Shown: positions 12,364 through 22,868 of the stretch, piece after piece | Layout of the letters: each line of letters opens with the position of its first letter | Numbering within the stretch: the first letter of the stretch is position 1 | Assembly (NCBI GenBank): GCA_951812925.1 | Contig: OX638371.1 | Span: 79,369,697 to 79,433,696, forward strand | Length of the DNA: 64,000 nt | Origin: Calliopum simillimum | Lineage: Eukaryota; Arthropoda; Insecta; Diptera; Lauxaniidae | Direction: 5' to 3' | Translations under genes and position numbers: made by a program | Notes under the pieces: model-generated | What the model was told of the DNA's origin: nothing | Database searches by the model: none | Seen by the model: only the letters and a program-made list of their open reading frames with translations

Positions 12364-13672
12364 TGGGTGATCCTTAGATAACTGTGCTTTTTCGAGTTGT
12401 AAAATTGGCAGATATTTTTTTTGGATTTTTGCAAGTTTCTTCATGCTATCTTGTGTAAGCACTCTCTTAAAACTCATCTTTTAAGTAGATCAACTACAAG
12501 TGTGAATTTACGGCTTTGAGGTCGAAATTAAGAAATTTTGCTGCCACGTTTGTGACCAAATTTCCACGTTTGTGACATATTAGCTACAGTATGGAAAAAT
12601 GATGGTTTTGAAGCGTTTGGATGATAGATATTTTACATATAATGGCAAATCTACACTTCAAGACTAATTTTGCAACAGTGTCATGTCTCCGGTGGTCCAT
12701 TTTTTGTATCCCCTACCGCCCTAAATATCAACTATGGTTTTCTTTCCTCTGTTTTTATAGTCGTTTATGGTGGATTAGGATCTCCTAATTACGAATCTGA
12801 TCTTGATTTTTTTCTATTACATCAGTATCCTTAGTTATCCTTGTTCAAAAGTGAAAAAATCACAGTTTTGACATCTACTTAACAAAAACAGCAACAAGTA
12901 AAATTAATATTTGTCAATGGATTCAGACAGCCAAATTTATTAACAACAAGACATAATTTACCGTTTTTCAATTGGATTCCTAGTTTCCGAGTTATAAGCC
13001 TTTAAAAAAGGATACCTCTCAATAACACACAAAGGATTTTCTGGACCGAAAAATTAACAAAAATGGTAAGTTTTATTATTTGTATCAAAAATATATTTTA
13101 TCACGAAAATTTTAAGCTCTTGCAGACTAAAATCGGATGAAAAAATAAGGCTCTATTGTAGATTTAGTGAATGCACAGATGAAATTTTGATTCTGATAAT
13201 TTGCAAAGCAATAGTTTAGTAGGGTCATTCACTAAATCTAGCATAGAACTGTCATTTTTCATGCGATTATGGACTGCAAGGTCTCGAAATTTTTCTAATT
13301 ATATATGTTATTGATAAAAATGATAAAACTTGATTTTTTGTAACTTTTCGGTCTCGAAAAATACTTTGTGTGTTATCGAAAGATATCCTTACTTTAAACG
13401 CGCATAACTCGGAAGCTGGGAATCCAATTGAAAAACGGTAAATTATGTCTTGTTGACAATAAATTTGGGTAGGACATGCCACGTTTGTGACATTTGGGGT
13501 ATATTTGCAAACTTTCAAAGTAGACCAATAATTATTTGGTGGTAAAATTGATACGCTCTATTAGAAAAGCATAGTTTCTAACTTATAGCGTAATTTTTTG
13601 TGAAAAAAAAGCCTACTGTATAGGTGAAATCGCCAGAGGACACAAAAAGTACAGTTATCTGAGAATCACCCA
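12364..13672 (-). mobile_element. TGTCACAAACGTGGCA-motif element, copy 2
   Basis: It is inverted relative to copy 1 at 1969-4042 and shorter, lacking roughly the segment equivalent to 2170-2900. Both termini are intact: TGGGTGATCCTTAGATAACT on the left and AGTTATCTGAGAATCACCCA on the right, with TA on each side. Inverted motif copies lie at 12542, 12564 and 13477. The interior is palindromic, centred near 13200. There is no coding sequence. Confidence 0.8.
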
Positions 13673-13679
13673 TATGTCT

Positions 13680-15787
13680 CTTACATATTTTCAACAAATT
13701 AAATTATAATTCGTAAAATCTTGATATTTTCAGCTATTGATACTATTAAGCGATTATTAGTTTGGAATTACACCCCATTAAAACCCATTTTCTAACATAT
13801 GTTCGCAAACAAATTCAAAACTCGTTCCGACACCTGTCATTTTTCGGTTTGTCTTTAGCGCTTACCAAAATAAATACCGTTTATATCTGACGAAAGGCAA
13901 GTTGGAACTACAGTAGAAAAAGGAGGTCGAAAACTGAATTTTACAATTACAACAGCTATTTTACTAAAAGACGTTAACAAACTCTAAGATATGCTTCAAA
14001 AAATTATATTGTTATTTATATTATTTTTTTTGGGTTTGTTTTTGTTTTTTTTTGGACATCCGTACTTTAATTTTGAGCTGAACTGAACCATTTTTTTAAC
14101 GCGGTTATCGGTTCGGTTCAGCGCTTCTAAAGATAAACAAGGCACAAAAAACAAAAAAAAAAAAAACGATGGTTTGATTCAAAATCCGTTTTTCAGCTCT
14201 GATTTTTTCAATATCTTGAAAAGATATAATAAGACAAGTTTACTCTCAGCCATAAAACCTTAGACGGAAGTTGAAAGTACGTTTTCCTGCAAAACTCACT
14301 TTGTCACTGAAATAATGGAAAACATTTTTTTTTTTATTTTCGTAACTTCATAGGTTGGGAAATATTACAATCTTCACGTGATAAAACAATTCTGCGGTCA
14401 GCTTCATAATCAAAATTGACGCGATTTTTTTATATGCATTTTTGAGCTCACAAAAGTGCCTACATAAAAATATCGAATATTTTTTGGTAATTATAACTGA
14501 AAGACTTTCATTCATGACTTCATTTATATCACAAGTCATCAATTAGAGGCAAACCCAAGAAAATTCCGAAGAAAGAATACGCTTCATCTTATTATTTACA
14601 ACAAATGGCACAAACAATGCTTAATAAGAAACCATTAATAAAGTTATCAATTTCTAATTCATTTCCATTACAAAAGTCATTCAAATAAACAGATTTTTCT
14701 CACCAAGCTGTTGAGTACAACAATATGCTGCTGCTGTTTGAATGATGGAAAATAAACACTTCGTTGTTTCAGAATCCTCAAAAACTAATGAAGTGGAAAA
14801 ACTTCAACCTGTTTAATTCAATTTTCAAGTCTTATAACTTTTTGCTTCTAATTTTTTTCCCACTCTTATAAATACATATATATAAATCCCAGCGACCCAT
14901 CTTCTGCAATTGTTAAGCCATTTGTAAACCCTTTTATGGCTAAAAGTTTGAAATCAGCATAAATAAAAATAACAAAATTACAACCGTTCACTTGGGATTT
15001 TGCGATTTTGCTGTGTCAGCAGCTTGATGAAAGCAGCTGACGTCGCCATAACGATCCGGGCACAAAGCAGCAAAATTCCATTCTTTTGTTTTGGTGCAAA
15101 ATATGAACCATCATCACAGAACAATTAAACAGGAGGGGATGGTGGGGTTCGGGGATATTTGAGGCAAAGGTTAAATTCATGAAATTAAGTGAGAGACAGT
15201 AGGGAAACCTATAAAAAAAAAAAAAAAAAATAAATAAAAAACAAAGAAAGAAATTAACCTATAAAACCTGGTGACAAAGCAAATTCAGTTGACCACAACA
15301 ACAAGAAGGCAAAAAACGTTAAACGATATTTTCACAATAGTGGTGCCGTCGACATTTGAAAGGGGTCCATTTTAATGTAATTTGAAGGGCTTTTTTTTTG
15401 CATTGGATTTTCGTTGTACGACAAGCATATCCATTATGAAATTTATGGAAATTATTATTCGTTTTATTATACAGCAGCATATAAAAAAATTTTTTTTGGC
15501 ATTAATTAAACAAAAAAAATAAAAATATGGTCCTTATGGATTTAGATTGGTTTCATATTAAATATTCATGAAATATACCTCAGAACAAAGGACTTAATTT
15601 TTTTTTTTTAAATTCTTATCTGCATGCAATACGTCAAGTGACAAATGTATGTTTAAATTTGTCTAAAACTGGCTTTTAATGATATAAGTACTTACCCATT
15701 AGAACGGGTCGATTTTGTATGAAGCATAATAAAATCCCTAAACTAACTCAAAAGTTAGAGGGACTCTTAAAAACGATATCTTCATCA
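13680..15787. other. Intergenic DNA, no gene seen
   Basis: The stretch 14560-15110 looks less repetitive than its surroundings and could be single-copy. Poly(A) runs occur at 14150-14166 and 15209-15228. Reading frames are short and unrecognised. Confidence 0.35.
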
Positions 15788-16410
15788 TTATACCCTACAC
15801 CCAGGGTATATTCACTTTGTCCTTCCGTTTGTAACGCAGAGAAGGAGGCATGGCAGGTATAGAAAAGTATATATATTCTTGATCAACGTCACCTCCTGAG
15901 TCGATATAGCCATGTCCGTCTGTCTGGCTGGGTGGCTGGCTGTGTATTGAAATACACTTTTTGGGAAAACTGAGCAAGATAATTCAATGAAATTTGGTAC
16001 ACTGCCTCCGTCGTCAAAGTTAGCTCGGGGGATTGAAAATGAGCGAAATCCGTCAACGGACACGCCTACCGCCCATACAAAAAATATATTCAAAATGCAA
16101 TTTTAGGAGTATTTTTCACGACAAAGATAATCCAACTAAATTTCACTCTGACACTAAAAACTACAAATACAAGCTCTGAACAAAAACTGGGTGAACTCGG
16201 ACATATAAGCAAAAGCTTCAAAACGCTATACTGAAAGCGTTTTTTGAGATATTCGAACCAAATTTAACTCAGACACTAAGAATTATAAATGAAAGCTCTC
16301 TGCAAAAATTGGGTGAAATCGGACAAGAGGGCGTGGCACCTCCCATATAAGCAATATTTTCAAAATACTGCAGTAAAGGGTATTTATTTTTTGGCCAGGC
16401 CAAAAGTTAC
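15788..16410 (+). mobile_element. mini-me-like element with GGCGTGGCACCTCCC repeats
   Basis: The start is ATACCCTACACCCAGGGTAT, followed by CACTTTGTCCTTCCGTTTGT. A core reading TTCTTGATCAACGTCACCTC is flanked by a (TA)n run and a GTCTGTCTGGCTGG tract, then degenerate units with GGCGTGGCACCTCCC, ending near GCAGTAAAGGGTATTTATTT. A conserved core between TA and GTCY microsatellites matches what I know of dipteran mini-me repeats. The minus-strand frames across it are not genes. Confidence 0.7.
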
Positions 16411-17437
16411 ACCCTTACTAGTTTTTTTGTTCATTCCGAGAAAAAGTAATGGACCACTTTTGATTCTACTGAATTCCCATTTTGGCTAAAAAAAACATGT
16501 TTTTTGGTCATAACTTTTTTTCATTAAAAAATGGATACCTGCGCTTCAGAATAAAGATTATGTTCATACAAAAATTTTGGCGTTTAAAAATTATTAATTT
16601 TTTTAGGGAATATAGGAAGCAAAATACGCCAAGTGTACCAGCTTAAAATTTTGTTGTCTCTTTTTTAAACATTTTTTTTTGAATAATTTTTTAAATTTTT
16701 TTTTCTTAAATTTTTTCAACAAAATTGATTAAAAAAAAAATTTGTTTTTACTTTCCAAAAAACTCCTAAAAATTTCACACGTATTTTTTGAAGCATTTTA
16801 TGCCTTGAGAAAACTAAGAGTTTTGCCTTCAGCGGGCGTTCAAAAGCCAAATACTCTCATCTAGCGACCGAATCCCATCTTGAATCATACATCATTTTAA
16901 AGCTTATAAGTTATGCTTTAATTTAAAGTACTTTTTAAAAAAATTAAGGGGGTTATTTTTAAAAAAAATTCAAAAGTATTTTTAAGTGTAAAAAATTTTG
17001 GTGAAAAAAAAAATTTTTCACCAAGTAATATTTGTTAAAAAAGTTACTAACGTATATCGGAACTACCATATTCCTAAATTTGAGCGAAATCGGAGACAAA
17101 AAAATTTTCAGCTCAAAAAAACTATTTTTTACTCAAAAGCAAGGCATCTAACGAAAAAAGAGTAAAACAAAAAATACTTAGAATTGTCCAAAAAAAAAAA
17201 CGTGTGAATTTTTTCAGAATTTTTTTTTTTTAATTTTTTTGAGTTTTCAGCTGTTAAGCTCCTTTTTGTCGGCAAAGTGCTGGGTTTACTTAAAACCAAG
17301 GCACCCACGAAAAATTTTCATAAAATGCTTAGAATCCTTCAAAGGATTTTTATTTTTTTGAGTTTTGGAAAATTATAAAAGATATCTCAAAAAATTCTGA
17401 AAAAATTGACACGTATTTTTTGGACGATTCTAAGCAT
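16411..17437. repeat. Low-complexity A/T-rich stretch with decayed repeats
   Basis: Long A and T runs alternate with a recurring phrase around CACGTATTTTTTG(A/G)A and GCTTAGAAT(C/T). It contains no gene, and no ends of an element could be fixed. Confidence 0.4.
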
Positions 17438-17928
17438 GTCGTGTGTACCTCGGTCCGAGTGTCGGTTGCCACCCAACAGCTTCACGTGTGCGATAATGTT
17501 CTTCTATGGATTTTTCCACTCATACCGCTGACTGATAATATTAGACTTCAGACCATCAAGCTGTATGCGTGTATAAAAAGGGACGGAAAAAGTGTTTTGG
17601 TGTGTAAAAATTACTTTTTGGAGTAAACTATGAAACGTTTTATGAGAAACTTAGTTGAAATATTTCAGTTTTACAACATCAGGAAGGAAGTTTAGTTATT
17701 GTTTTAAGCTTTTAGTGTGTTTAAGAAGTATTTTTAGTTATAAGTATATGTTATGGGTGTTGACAGTTTTTAAAACATGCTGTATGTGTGTACCTTGGAC
17801 CTATGCTTATTGACCAACGAGCCTTTTTCGATCGTTAACCAGGAAGCCATAATCGCCTTTCAATATAATAATATTATTATTATTTACGTGATTAATGTAT
17901 TTATTTGCAACCATTTTCGTTTCATTAA

Positions 17929-17998
17929 CCCTTTCGACCCGGCTGGGACAATATATCCAAATTTACATATATATATTGTCCTAGCCGGGTCGAAAGGG
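17929..17998. mobile_element. 70-bp hairpin element in a TTAA site (piggyBac-type)
   Basis: A near-perfect palindrome with arms CCCTTTCGACCCGGCTGGGA and TCCTAGCCGGGTCGAAAGGG lies between TTAA at 17925-17928 and TTAA at 17999-18002. The sister copy near 11860 reads straight through a single TTAA, so this is a real insertion rather than an ancestral hairpin. Ends beginning CCC next to TTAA suggest mobilisation by a piggyBac-like transposase. Confidence 0.8.
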
Positions 17999-18123
17999 TT
18001 AATTGTTTTTTTCTAAATGGACTTTTTTGTGTTATAATTTTTGTTTATGTTTAATTTTTTTTTTTTTATTGAAAAACATTTTACTTCTGATTACATAATA
18101 AATGATTCTTTCATAATTTATTA

Positions 18124-19079
18124 GGGGAAAGTCGTCAGGGTTGGACCGCTGTCAGGGTTGGGCCACTGCTATTTCTCGTATATGACAAGTGCTGCCATCT
18201 GTGTAATAGCGTCGAATTATTGTTCTCGATGCCAAAAAACTTTTTTAAGCATTGCTTGTCACCGGGATTGTCAGTAAAAATTTTTGTGCCTTGGTGTTGT
18301 TTTCGATAGTTCAAAAAATTTTGTAATAGCAGTGAAAAATGACTCAAAACTTGCAATAGAACAATGCCTCCGCAAAAGTAAGTATATGTATACATTAAGG
18401 GGTGAACCATTAACAAGTTCCCAAAGGGAAAATTCGATTCCCTAACCTGTTCGCATGTAGTATTGAGCGATCGAAAAACACGCTTGTCGTCAGGGTTGGG
18501 CCACATAAATTTTTATTTCAAATCAGTAACATTAAAATAATTTATTGTTGCAATGAATGTAATAACAAAAAATAAGTAGCAGCGCCAACAGTGAAATCTA
18601 ATCGGGGGCGCCACCCGATGAAAAGCACGGTCTTAACCTCCCCAGAGATCCGCGAAGAGTTACGTAAAAAGCAACAGATGCGCGATGCTTCGAAAAAGCC
18701 AAAAAAGCGTTCGAAATCGAACGCAAAAAAAAAAAAACACCGGCTGAATTGAATGCAAGCGAGTCGTGTTGCTATGTATGCCCAAATTGCGATTCGATTT
18801 TGTATTATCGAATGAAAAACAATAAAAAGTTCTATACATATTCATTACACACAATTTTAGTACATATTTCATCGATATTTGGTGGTGGCCCAACCCTGAC
18901 TACAATGGTCCAACCCTGACTATTTTTTTTTTTAGTTTCGTCAATAACTTTTTTTCCGAAATCGCAGCGAGGTGTCCTAAAGGTATGTTACAGATAAATG
19001 TCCAAACTTGGTAATATTCAAATATATAAAAAGATACAGAGAAAAGTTAAAAAGTGGCCCAACCCTGACGACATTCCCC
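18124..19079 (+). mobile_element. TA-flanked DNA element with GTCAGGGTTGGGCC motifs
   Basis: The ends are GGGGAAAGTCGTCAGGGTTG and CAACCCTGACGACATTCCCC, flanked by TA at 18122-18123 and 19080-19081. The uninterrupted sister sequence near 11991 (TTTATTACCAAAATACAATG) confirms a single TA at the target. Six motif copies: direct at 18134, 18151 and 18489, inverted at 18887, 18907 and 19056. It keeps fragments of a coding sequence (ATG at 18371 followed by a GTAAGT donor, and a basic tail at 18597-18800), so it looks like an internally deleted relative of a coding transposon. Confidence 0.85.
18597..18810 (+). pseudogene. Remnant of a transposase C-terminal tail (pogo-like, inferred)
   Basis: One frame reads SNRGRHPMKSTVLTSPEIRE, then a Lys/Arg-rich stretch (ELRKKQQMRD, KKPKKRSKSNAKKKK) and ESCCYVCPNCDS. 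A TSPE-like motif followed by a basic coiled segment and paired cysteines is what I expect from the C-terminus of insect pogo/jerky-type transposases. There is no DDE domain. It sits in the middle of the TA-flanked element at 18124-19079. The family assignment is an inference from general layout, not an alignment. Confidence 0.5.
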
Positions 19080-19769
19080 TACCCATATACAATGTATTCT
19101 CTTTTATTTTTAATAGTCCAAGGTACACTTGCATGGTGTACCTTGGACCGTTTGTGATGGGAATGGAAAAAGTAATATTGCTACTAAAGGGTAAGACATA
19201 GAAACATCATTGTCACGTTATTTGATGCTGCAAGCATTGTAGAAATATAACTTAATCAAAAAATTAAAGAAACTTTTTTGGAAAATCCAGCATATTGAAA
19301 AGCGGACCAAGGTACTACACATCTCCCCAATACACTTTTTTCGTTAGATTCCTTGCTGTTGAGTACAAAATCGTTTTTCCGACCTCGTTATTGAAAAACG
19401 TAAAAAAATCGATTTTTGCAGCCGAATATTATCTATACCAAAAAAAAAAAAAACAAAATTCTGTATACCAAAATTTTTATAAGAACATCATCTTTGTTTC
19501 TAAAGAACTCTTGAGTATATTTTTTGAAAATTTCAAGTTGACTAGGCCGTATTTTCACGCTTATGGTGCGATTCCAGCCAAATGTGTAATTCCATTACTT
19601 TAATGGTAGCGATTAGTCATAATCGTCCTTATCAAATAATACCATCGCACTTTTCCAATTGTCATTCTGTTTGTTCAATATAGGAAAAAAAATTCTGCAA
19701 ACTTTAAAAGTAACAGAGTTCTAAGCTGTTTTTAAATCTATTCAAAATTAAAACTAGTGAGGGTGTTAC

Positions 19770-20356
19770 CTTTGGCCTGGCCAAACATTAAATACCCTAC
19801 ACAGCAGTATTTTGAAAATTTCGCTTGTATGGGAAGTGCCACGCCCTCTTGTCCGAATTCACCCAGTTTTTTCTCAGCGTTTCAATTTATAGTTCTTAGC
19901 ATTTGAGTGAAATTTGGTTGGATTATCTCAAAAAATGTTTTCAACATAGCGTTTTGAACCTTTTGCTTTTATGGGAGGTGCCACGCCCTCTTGTTCGATT
20001 TTATTTAGTTTTTGCTTAAAGCTTGTATTTATAATTCTTAGTGTCTGAGGAAAATTTAGTTCAATTATCTCAAAAAACGCTTTCAGTATAGCGTTTCAAA
20101 AGCTTTTGCTTATACGAAAGGTGCCACGCCCTCTTGTCCGAATTTGACCAGTTTTTGGTCAGAACTTGCACTTAAAATTTGTAGTATTTGTGTATATTTT
20201 GGTTGTATTATCGTGAAAAATGCGCAAAAAATTGCATTTTGAATATATGTTTTGTAACGGGCGGTAGGCGAGTCCGTTGACCGATTTCACTCATTTTCAA
20301 TCTCCCGAGTTAACTTTGACAACGGAGGCTATGCACCAAATTTCATTGAATTATCT
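19770..20356 (-). mobile_element. GGCGTGGCACCTCCC tandem-repeat element, minus copy
   Basis: It begins with the family's right end in reverse (GGCCTGGCCAAACATTAAAT, then ACCCTACAC), followed by units containing GGTGCCACGCCCTCTTGT at about 19838, 19980 and 20120. It stops at ATTATCTTGCA, before the (TA)n/GTCY core, where the plus-strand copy begins. Confidence 0.75.
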
Positions 20357-20362
20357 TGCATA

Positions 20363-21345
20363 GTGGCAGGTATAGAAAAGTATATATATTCTTGATCAGC
20401 GTCACCTCCTGAGTCGATATAGCCATGTCCGTCTGTCTGGCTGGCTGGCTGTATGTTGAAATACACTTTTTGGGAAAACTGAGCAAGATAATTCAATGAA
20501 ATTTAGTACACTGCCTCCGTCGTCAAAGTTAGCTCGGGGGATTGAAAATGAGCAAAATCGGCCAACGGGCACGCCTACCGCCCATACAAAAAATATATTC
20601 AAAATGCAATTTTAGGAGTATTTTTCATGACAATGTAACCACAATACACATAAGTACTACGAATTGTAAGCGCAAGCTCTGATAAAAAACTGAGCGAATT
20701 CGGACAATAGGGCGTGGCACCTCCCATATAAGCAAAAGCTTCAAAACGCTATACTGAAAGCGTTTTTTGAGATATTCGAACCAAATTTGACTCAGACACT
20801 AAAAATTATAAATGAAAGCTCTCAGCAAAAATTGGGTGAAATCGGAAAAGGGGACGTGGCACCTCCCATATAAGCAAAAGTTTCAAAATGCTATACTGAA
20901 AGAGTTTTTTGAGATAATCCAACTAAATTTTACTCTGACACTAAAAACTATAAGTGCAAGCTCTGAACAAAAACTGGGTGTACTCGGACAAGAGGGCGTG
21001 GCACCTCCCATATAAGAAAAAGCTTCAAAACGCTATACTGAAAGAGTTTTTTGAGATATTCGAACCAAATTTGACTTGGACACTAAGAATTATAAATGAA
21101 AGCTCTCAGAAAAAATTGGGTGAAATCAGACAAGGGGGCGTGACACCTCCCATAAAAGCAAAAGATTCAAAATGCTATACTGAAAGAGTTTTTTGAGATA
21201 ATCCAACTAAATTTCACTCTGACACTAAAAACTATAAATGCAAGCTCTGAACAAAAATTGAGTGGACTCAGATAAGAGGGCGTGGCACCTAAGCAAAATT
21301 TTCAAAATACTGCAGTGTAGGGTATTTTCTTTTTTGGCCAAAATT
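20363..21345 (+). mobile_element. mini-me-like element with exact 142-bp tandem units
   Basis: The core TTCTTGATCAGCGTCACCTC with flanking TA and GTCTGGCTGG tracts is followed by five units marked by the (G)GCGTGGCACCT box at 20711, 20853, 20995, 21137 and 21279, all exactly 142 bases apart. It ends in ACTGCAGTGTAGGGTATTTT. It lies head to head with the minus copy at 19770-20356, making a large inverted repeat. Confidence 0.8.
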
Positions 21346-21657
21346 TACACTCTTATAAGTTTTACTTTGTCTGGCTTGATAACACTTATTTTCAATTACA
21401 TGTTTCTTTTCCTGCAAATCCTAGAAATGGTATAAAGCCATTCTTCTATTTGGTTTCAATGACTTATACTTTTCTTCCATTATAGTTTCATTTAAAAGTG
21501 CTGTATGATTCTTCTTCTTTGATTTATTTAAAAGCCTTAAAAGCTTTGCAAAATTCCTTTAGCTTAAACTATGCTTTACCTTAAAAAATATCAATAAGTG
21601 AACTTTAATTAAATTTGTAAAGTCAAATGAACATAGAACTTTTTTTTCCAATTTCAG
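21346..21657. other. Non-repetitive DNA upstream of the RASD-like gene
   Basis: No repeat boundary is seen. The stretch ends in a pyrimidine-rich tract and CAATTTCAG at 21649-21657, a credible 3' splice site, so it may be the 3' part of an intron in the 5' UTR. Confidence 0.4.
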
Positions 21658-22377
21658 AAGCATACAGCAGCACTCAACATTCAAAATTCAATTTAAATGT
21701 GAAGAACATCTGTAAAACAACATCGTTAAAACAAAAAGTCGAAAATAAAACTCCAAACCTAAAATCAAAAAAAAAAATTCAATAAAAATCGTCAAGGAAA
21801 AATGGAATTTTAATTAAAAAAAGACCAAACTGAAATCCATAACACAAGTGAAGATAGAACGACCATTGGATTTGTTTTAGCAGAGAGATACAGGAATAAC
21901 GAAGAGAAAGAAAAAATAGAAATAGAAAAATCAACAAAATTTACAGCTCAAATCAAACTCAATTGACGAGAAATAAAAAGTGAGCTGGTAAAGCGAAGGA
22001 AATGACATGGAAGTCATAAAAAACAGGTCGAAATCCAACAGAGGGCATGCAATGCTGTATAGATATGTATGAAGAACAAAAAAGAAAAAACAAGCCAATT
22101 ACTTACGTCAGTCCGCAATTGAGGGCCCAAGCAATTGACCAAAAAAACAATAGACCATAATCCAAGTTAAAACCAAAAACGACGAAACAATAACTTTTAA
22201 ACATAATCGCTTGTGTGACATTTATAGCTCATAGTTGAATTGAGCTGAAAACAAGCAGAAAAAAACTTTATTTCACTTCTGGCATATGTATACAGCTTCC
22301 TTTTGTGAAGCTTGAAACTTTTCTTTTCGTTTATGCCGAATTTCAATACCCTACATACATCATTGCTATCGCGTACA
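21658..22377 (+). other. Probable 5' UTR exon of the RASD-like gene
   Basis: It starts after the acceptor TTTTTTTCCAATTTCAG and runs without a repeat boundary into the first coding exon. It is A-rich and lacks transposon signatures, unlike the DNA on either side. An in-frame stop at 22306-22308 closes the frame upstream of the candidate starts at 22333 and 22378. The exon start is a splice-site inference; no transcript evidence is available. Confidence 0.4.
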
Positions 22378-22868
22378 ATGGACAAATGTAGCACTTGGTT
22401 TTGTGCGCGTTCCAATAACAACAACTATACTGCAGCGCCGACCAGTAGTGTGGTGGATGCCATTTCGTCGAATTCAAATGGACCCATCTTTCATAATGCA
22501 AACTCCAATGTCACAAATGTCACACCACAATCTCAAGGTGTAACATTTTTTGATGCAATTTCTAGCAGTGATAATGGTACAGCAGTTACTACTGTTTTAG
22601 CAGCACCTACTACTACAGCAACAACTTATGCAGCCGCGGCGGTGGCGTCATCTGGTATGAGTGGTACTACATCATCATCGTCGGCAATGTCATCGACAGC
22701 GGCTTTAGCGGCGGCGACATCAACAAACACGAGTGGCGCTAAACCAAAGCAACAAATAAATTATGATGAAATATCACAAGGTCCCGGTCCGAGTCCCTCA
22801 GCCTCCTCGGTTACATGTGATGATACAGAACCGCCAGCAAAAAATTGCTATCGCTTAGTGATGTTGGG
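22378..22868 (+). CDS. RASD1: RASD-like GTPase, coding exon 1
   Basis: Encodes residues 1-163 plus two bases of Gly164. ATG 22378 is preferred because of its context (ACAATGG). An in-frame ATG at 22333 would add 15 residues, and an in-frame TGA at 22306 lies upstream of both. Most of the exon encodes an Ala/Ser/Thr/Asn-rich, probably disordered extension. The last residues (PAKNCYRLVMLG) begin the GTPase fold and match the family's start of strand 1. The donor is GG|GTAAGT at 22869. The intron splits the P-loop glycine codon. Confidence 0.9.

Larger units (their letters stand above)
17438..19328 (+). mobile_element. GTGTACCTTGGTCC-motif element, copy 2, with nested insertions
   Basis: It aligns through most of its length with 11356-12231 but has lost the first ~20 bases, starting at GTCGTGTGTACCTCGGTCC. 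The right end GGACCAAGGTACTACACATC, then TCCCC, is present. Two insertions split it: a 70-bp hairpin at 17929-17998 and a 956-bp element at 18124-19079. Copy 1 provides the empty site for both. The TATA-like GTATAAAAAGG at about 17571 is conserved with copy 1. Confidence 0.85.

Noticed and set aside
20812..21196. Overlapping frames MKALSKNWVKSEKG... and MQALNKNWVYSDKR...
   Set aside because: They are translations of the 142-bp tandem units and repeat with the DNA period.
22312..22332. Extension of exon 1 to a TTG at 22312
   Set aside because: Not a plausible start in a fly; an in-frame TGA lies at 22306 and better ATGs at 22333 and 22378.
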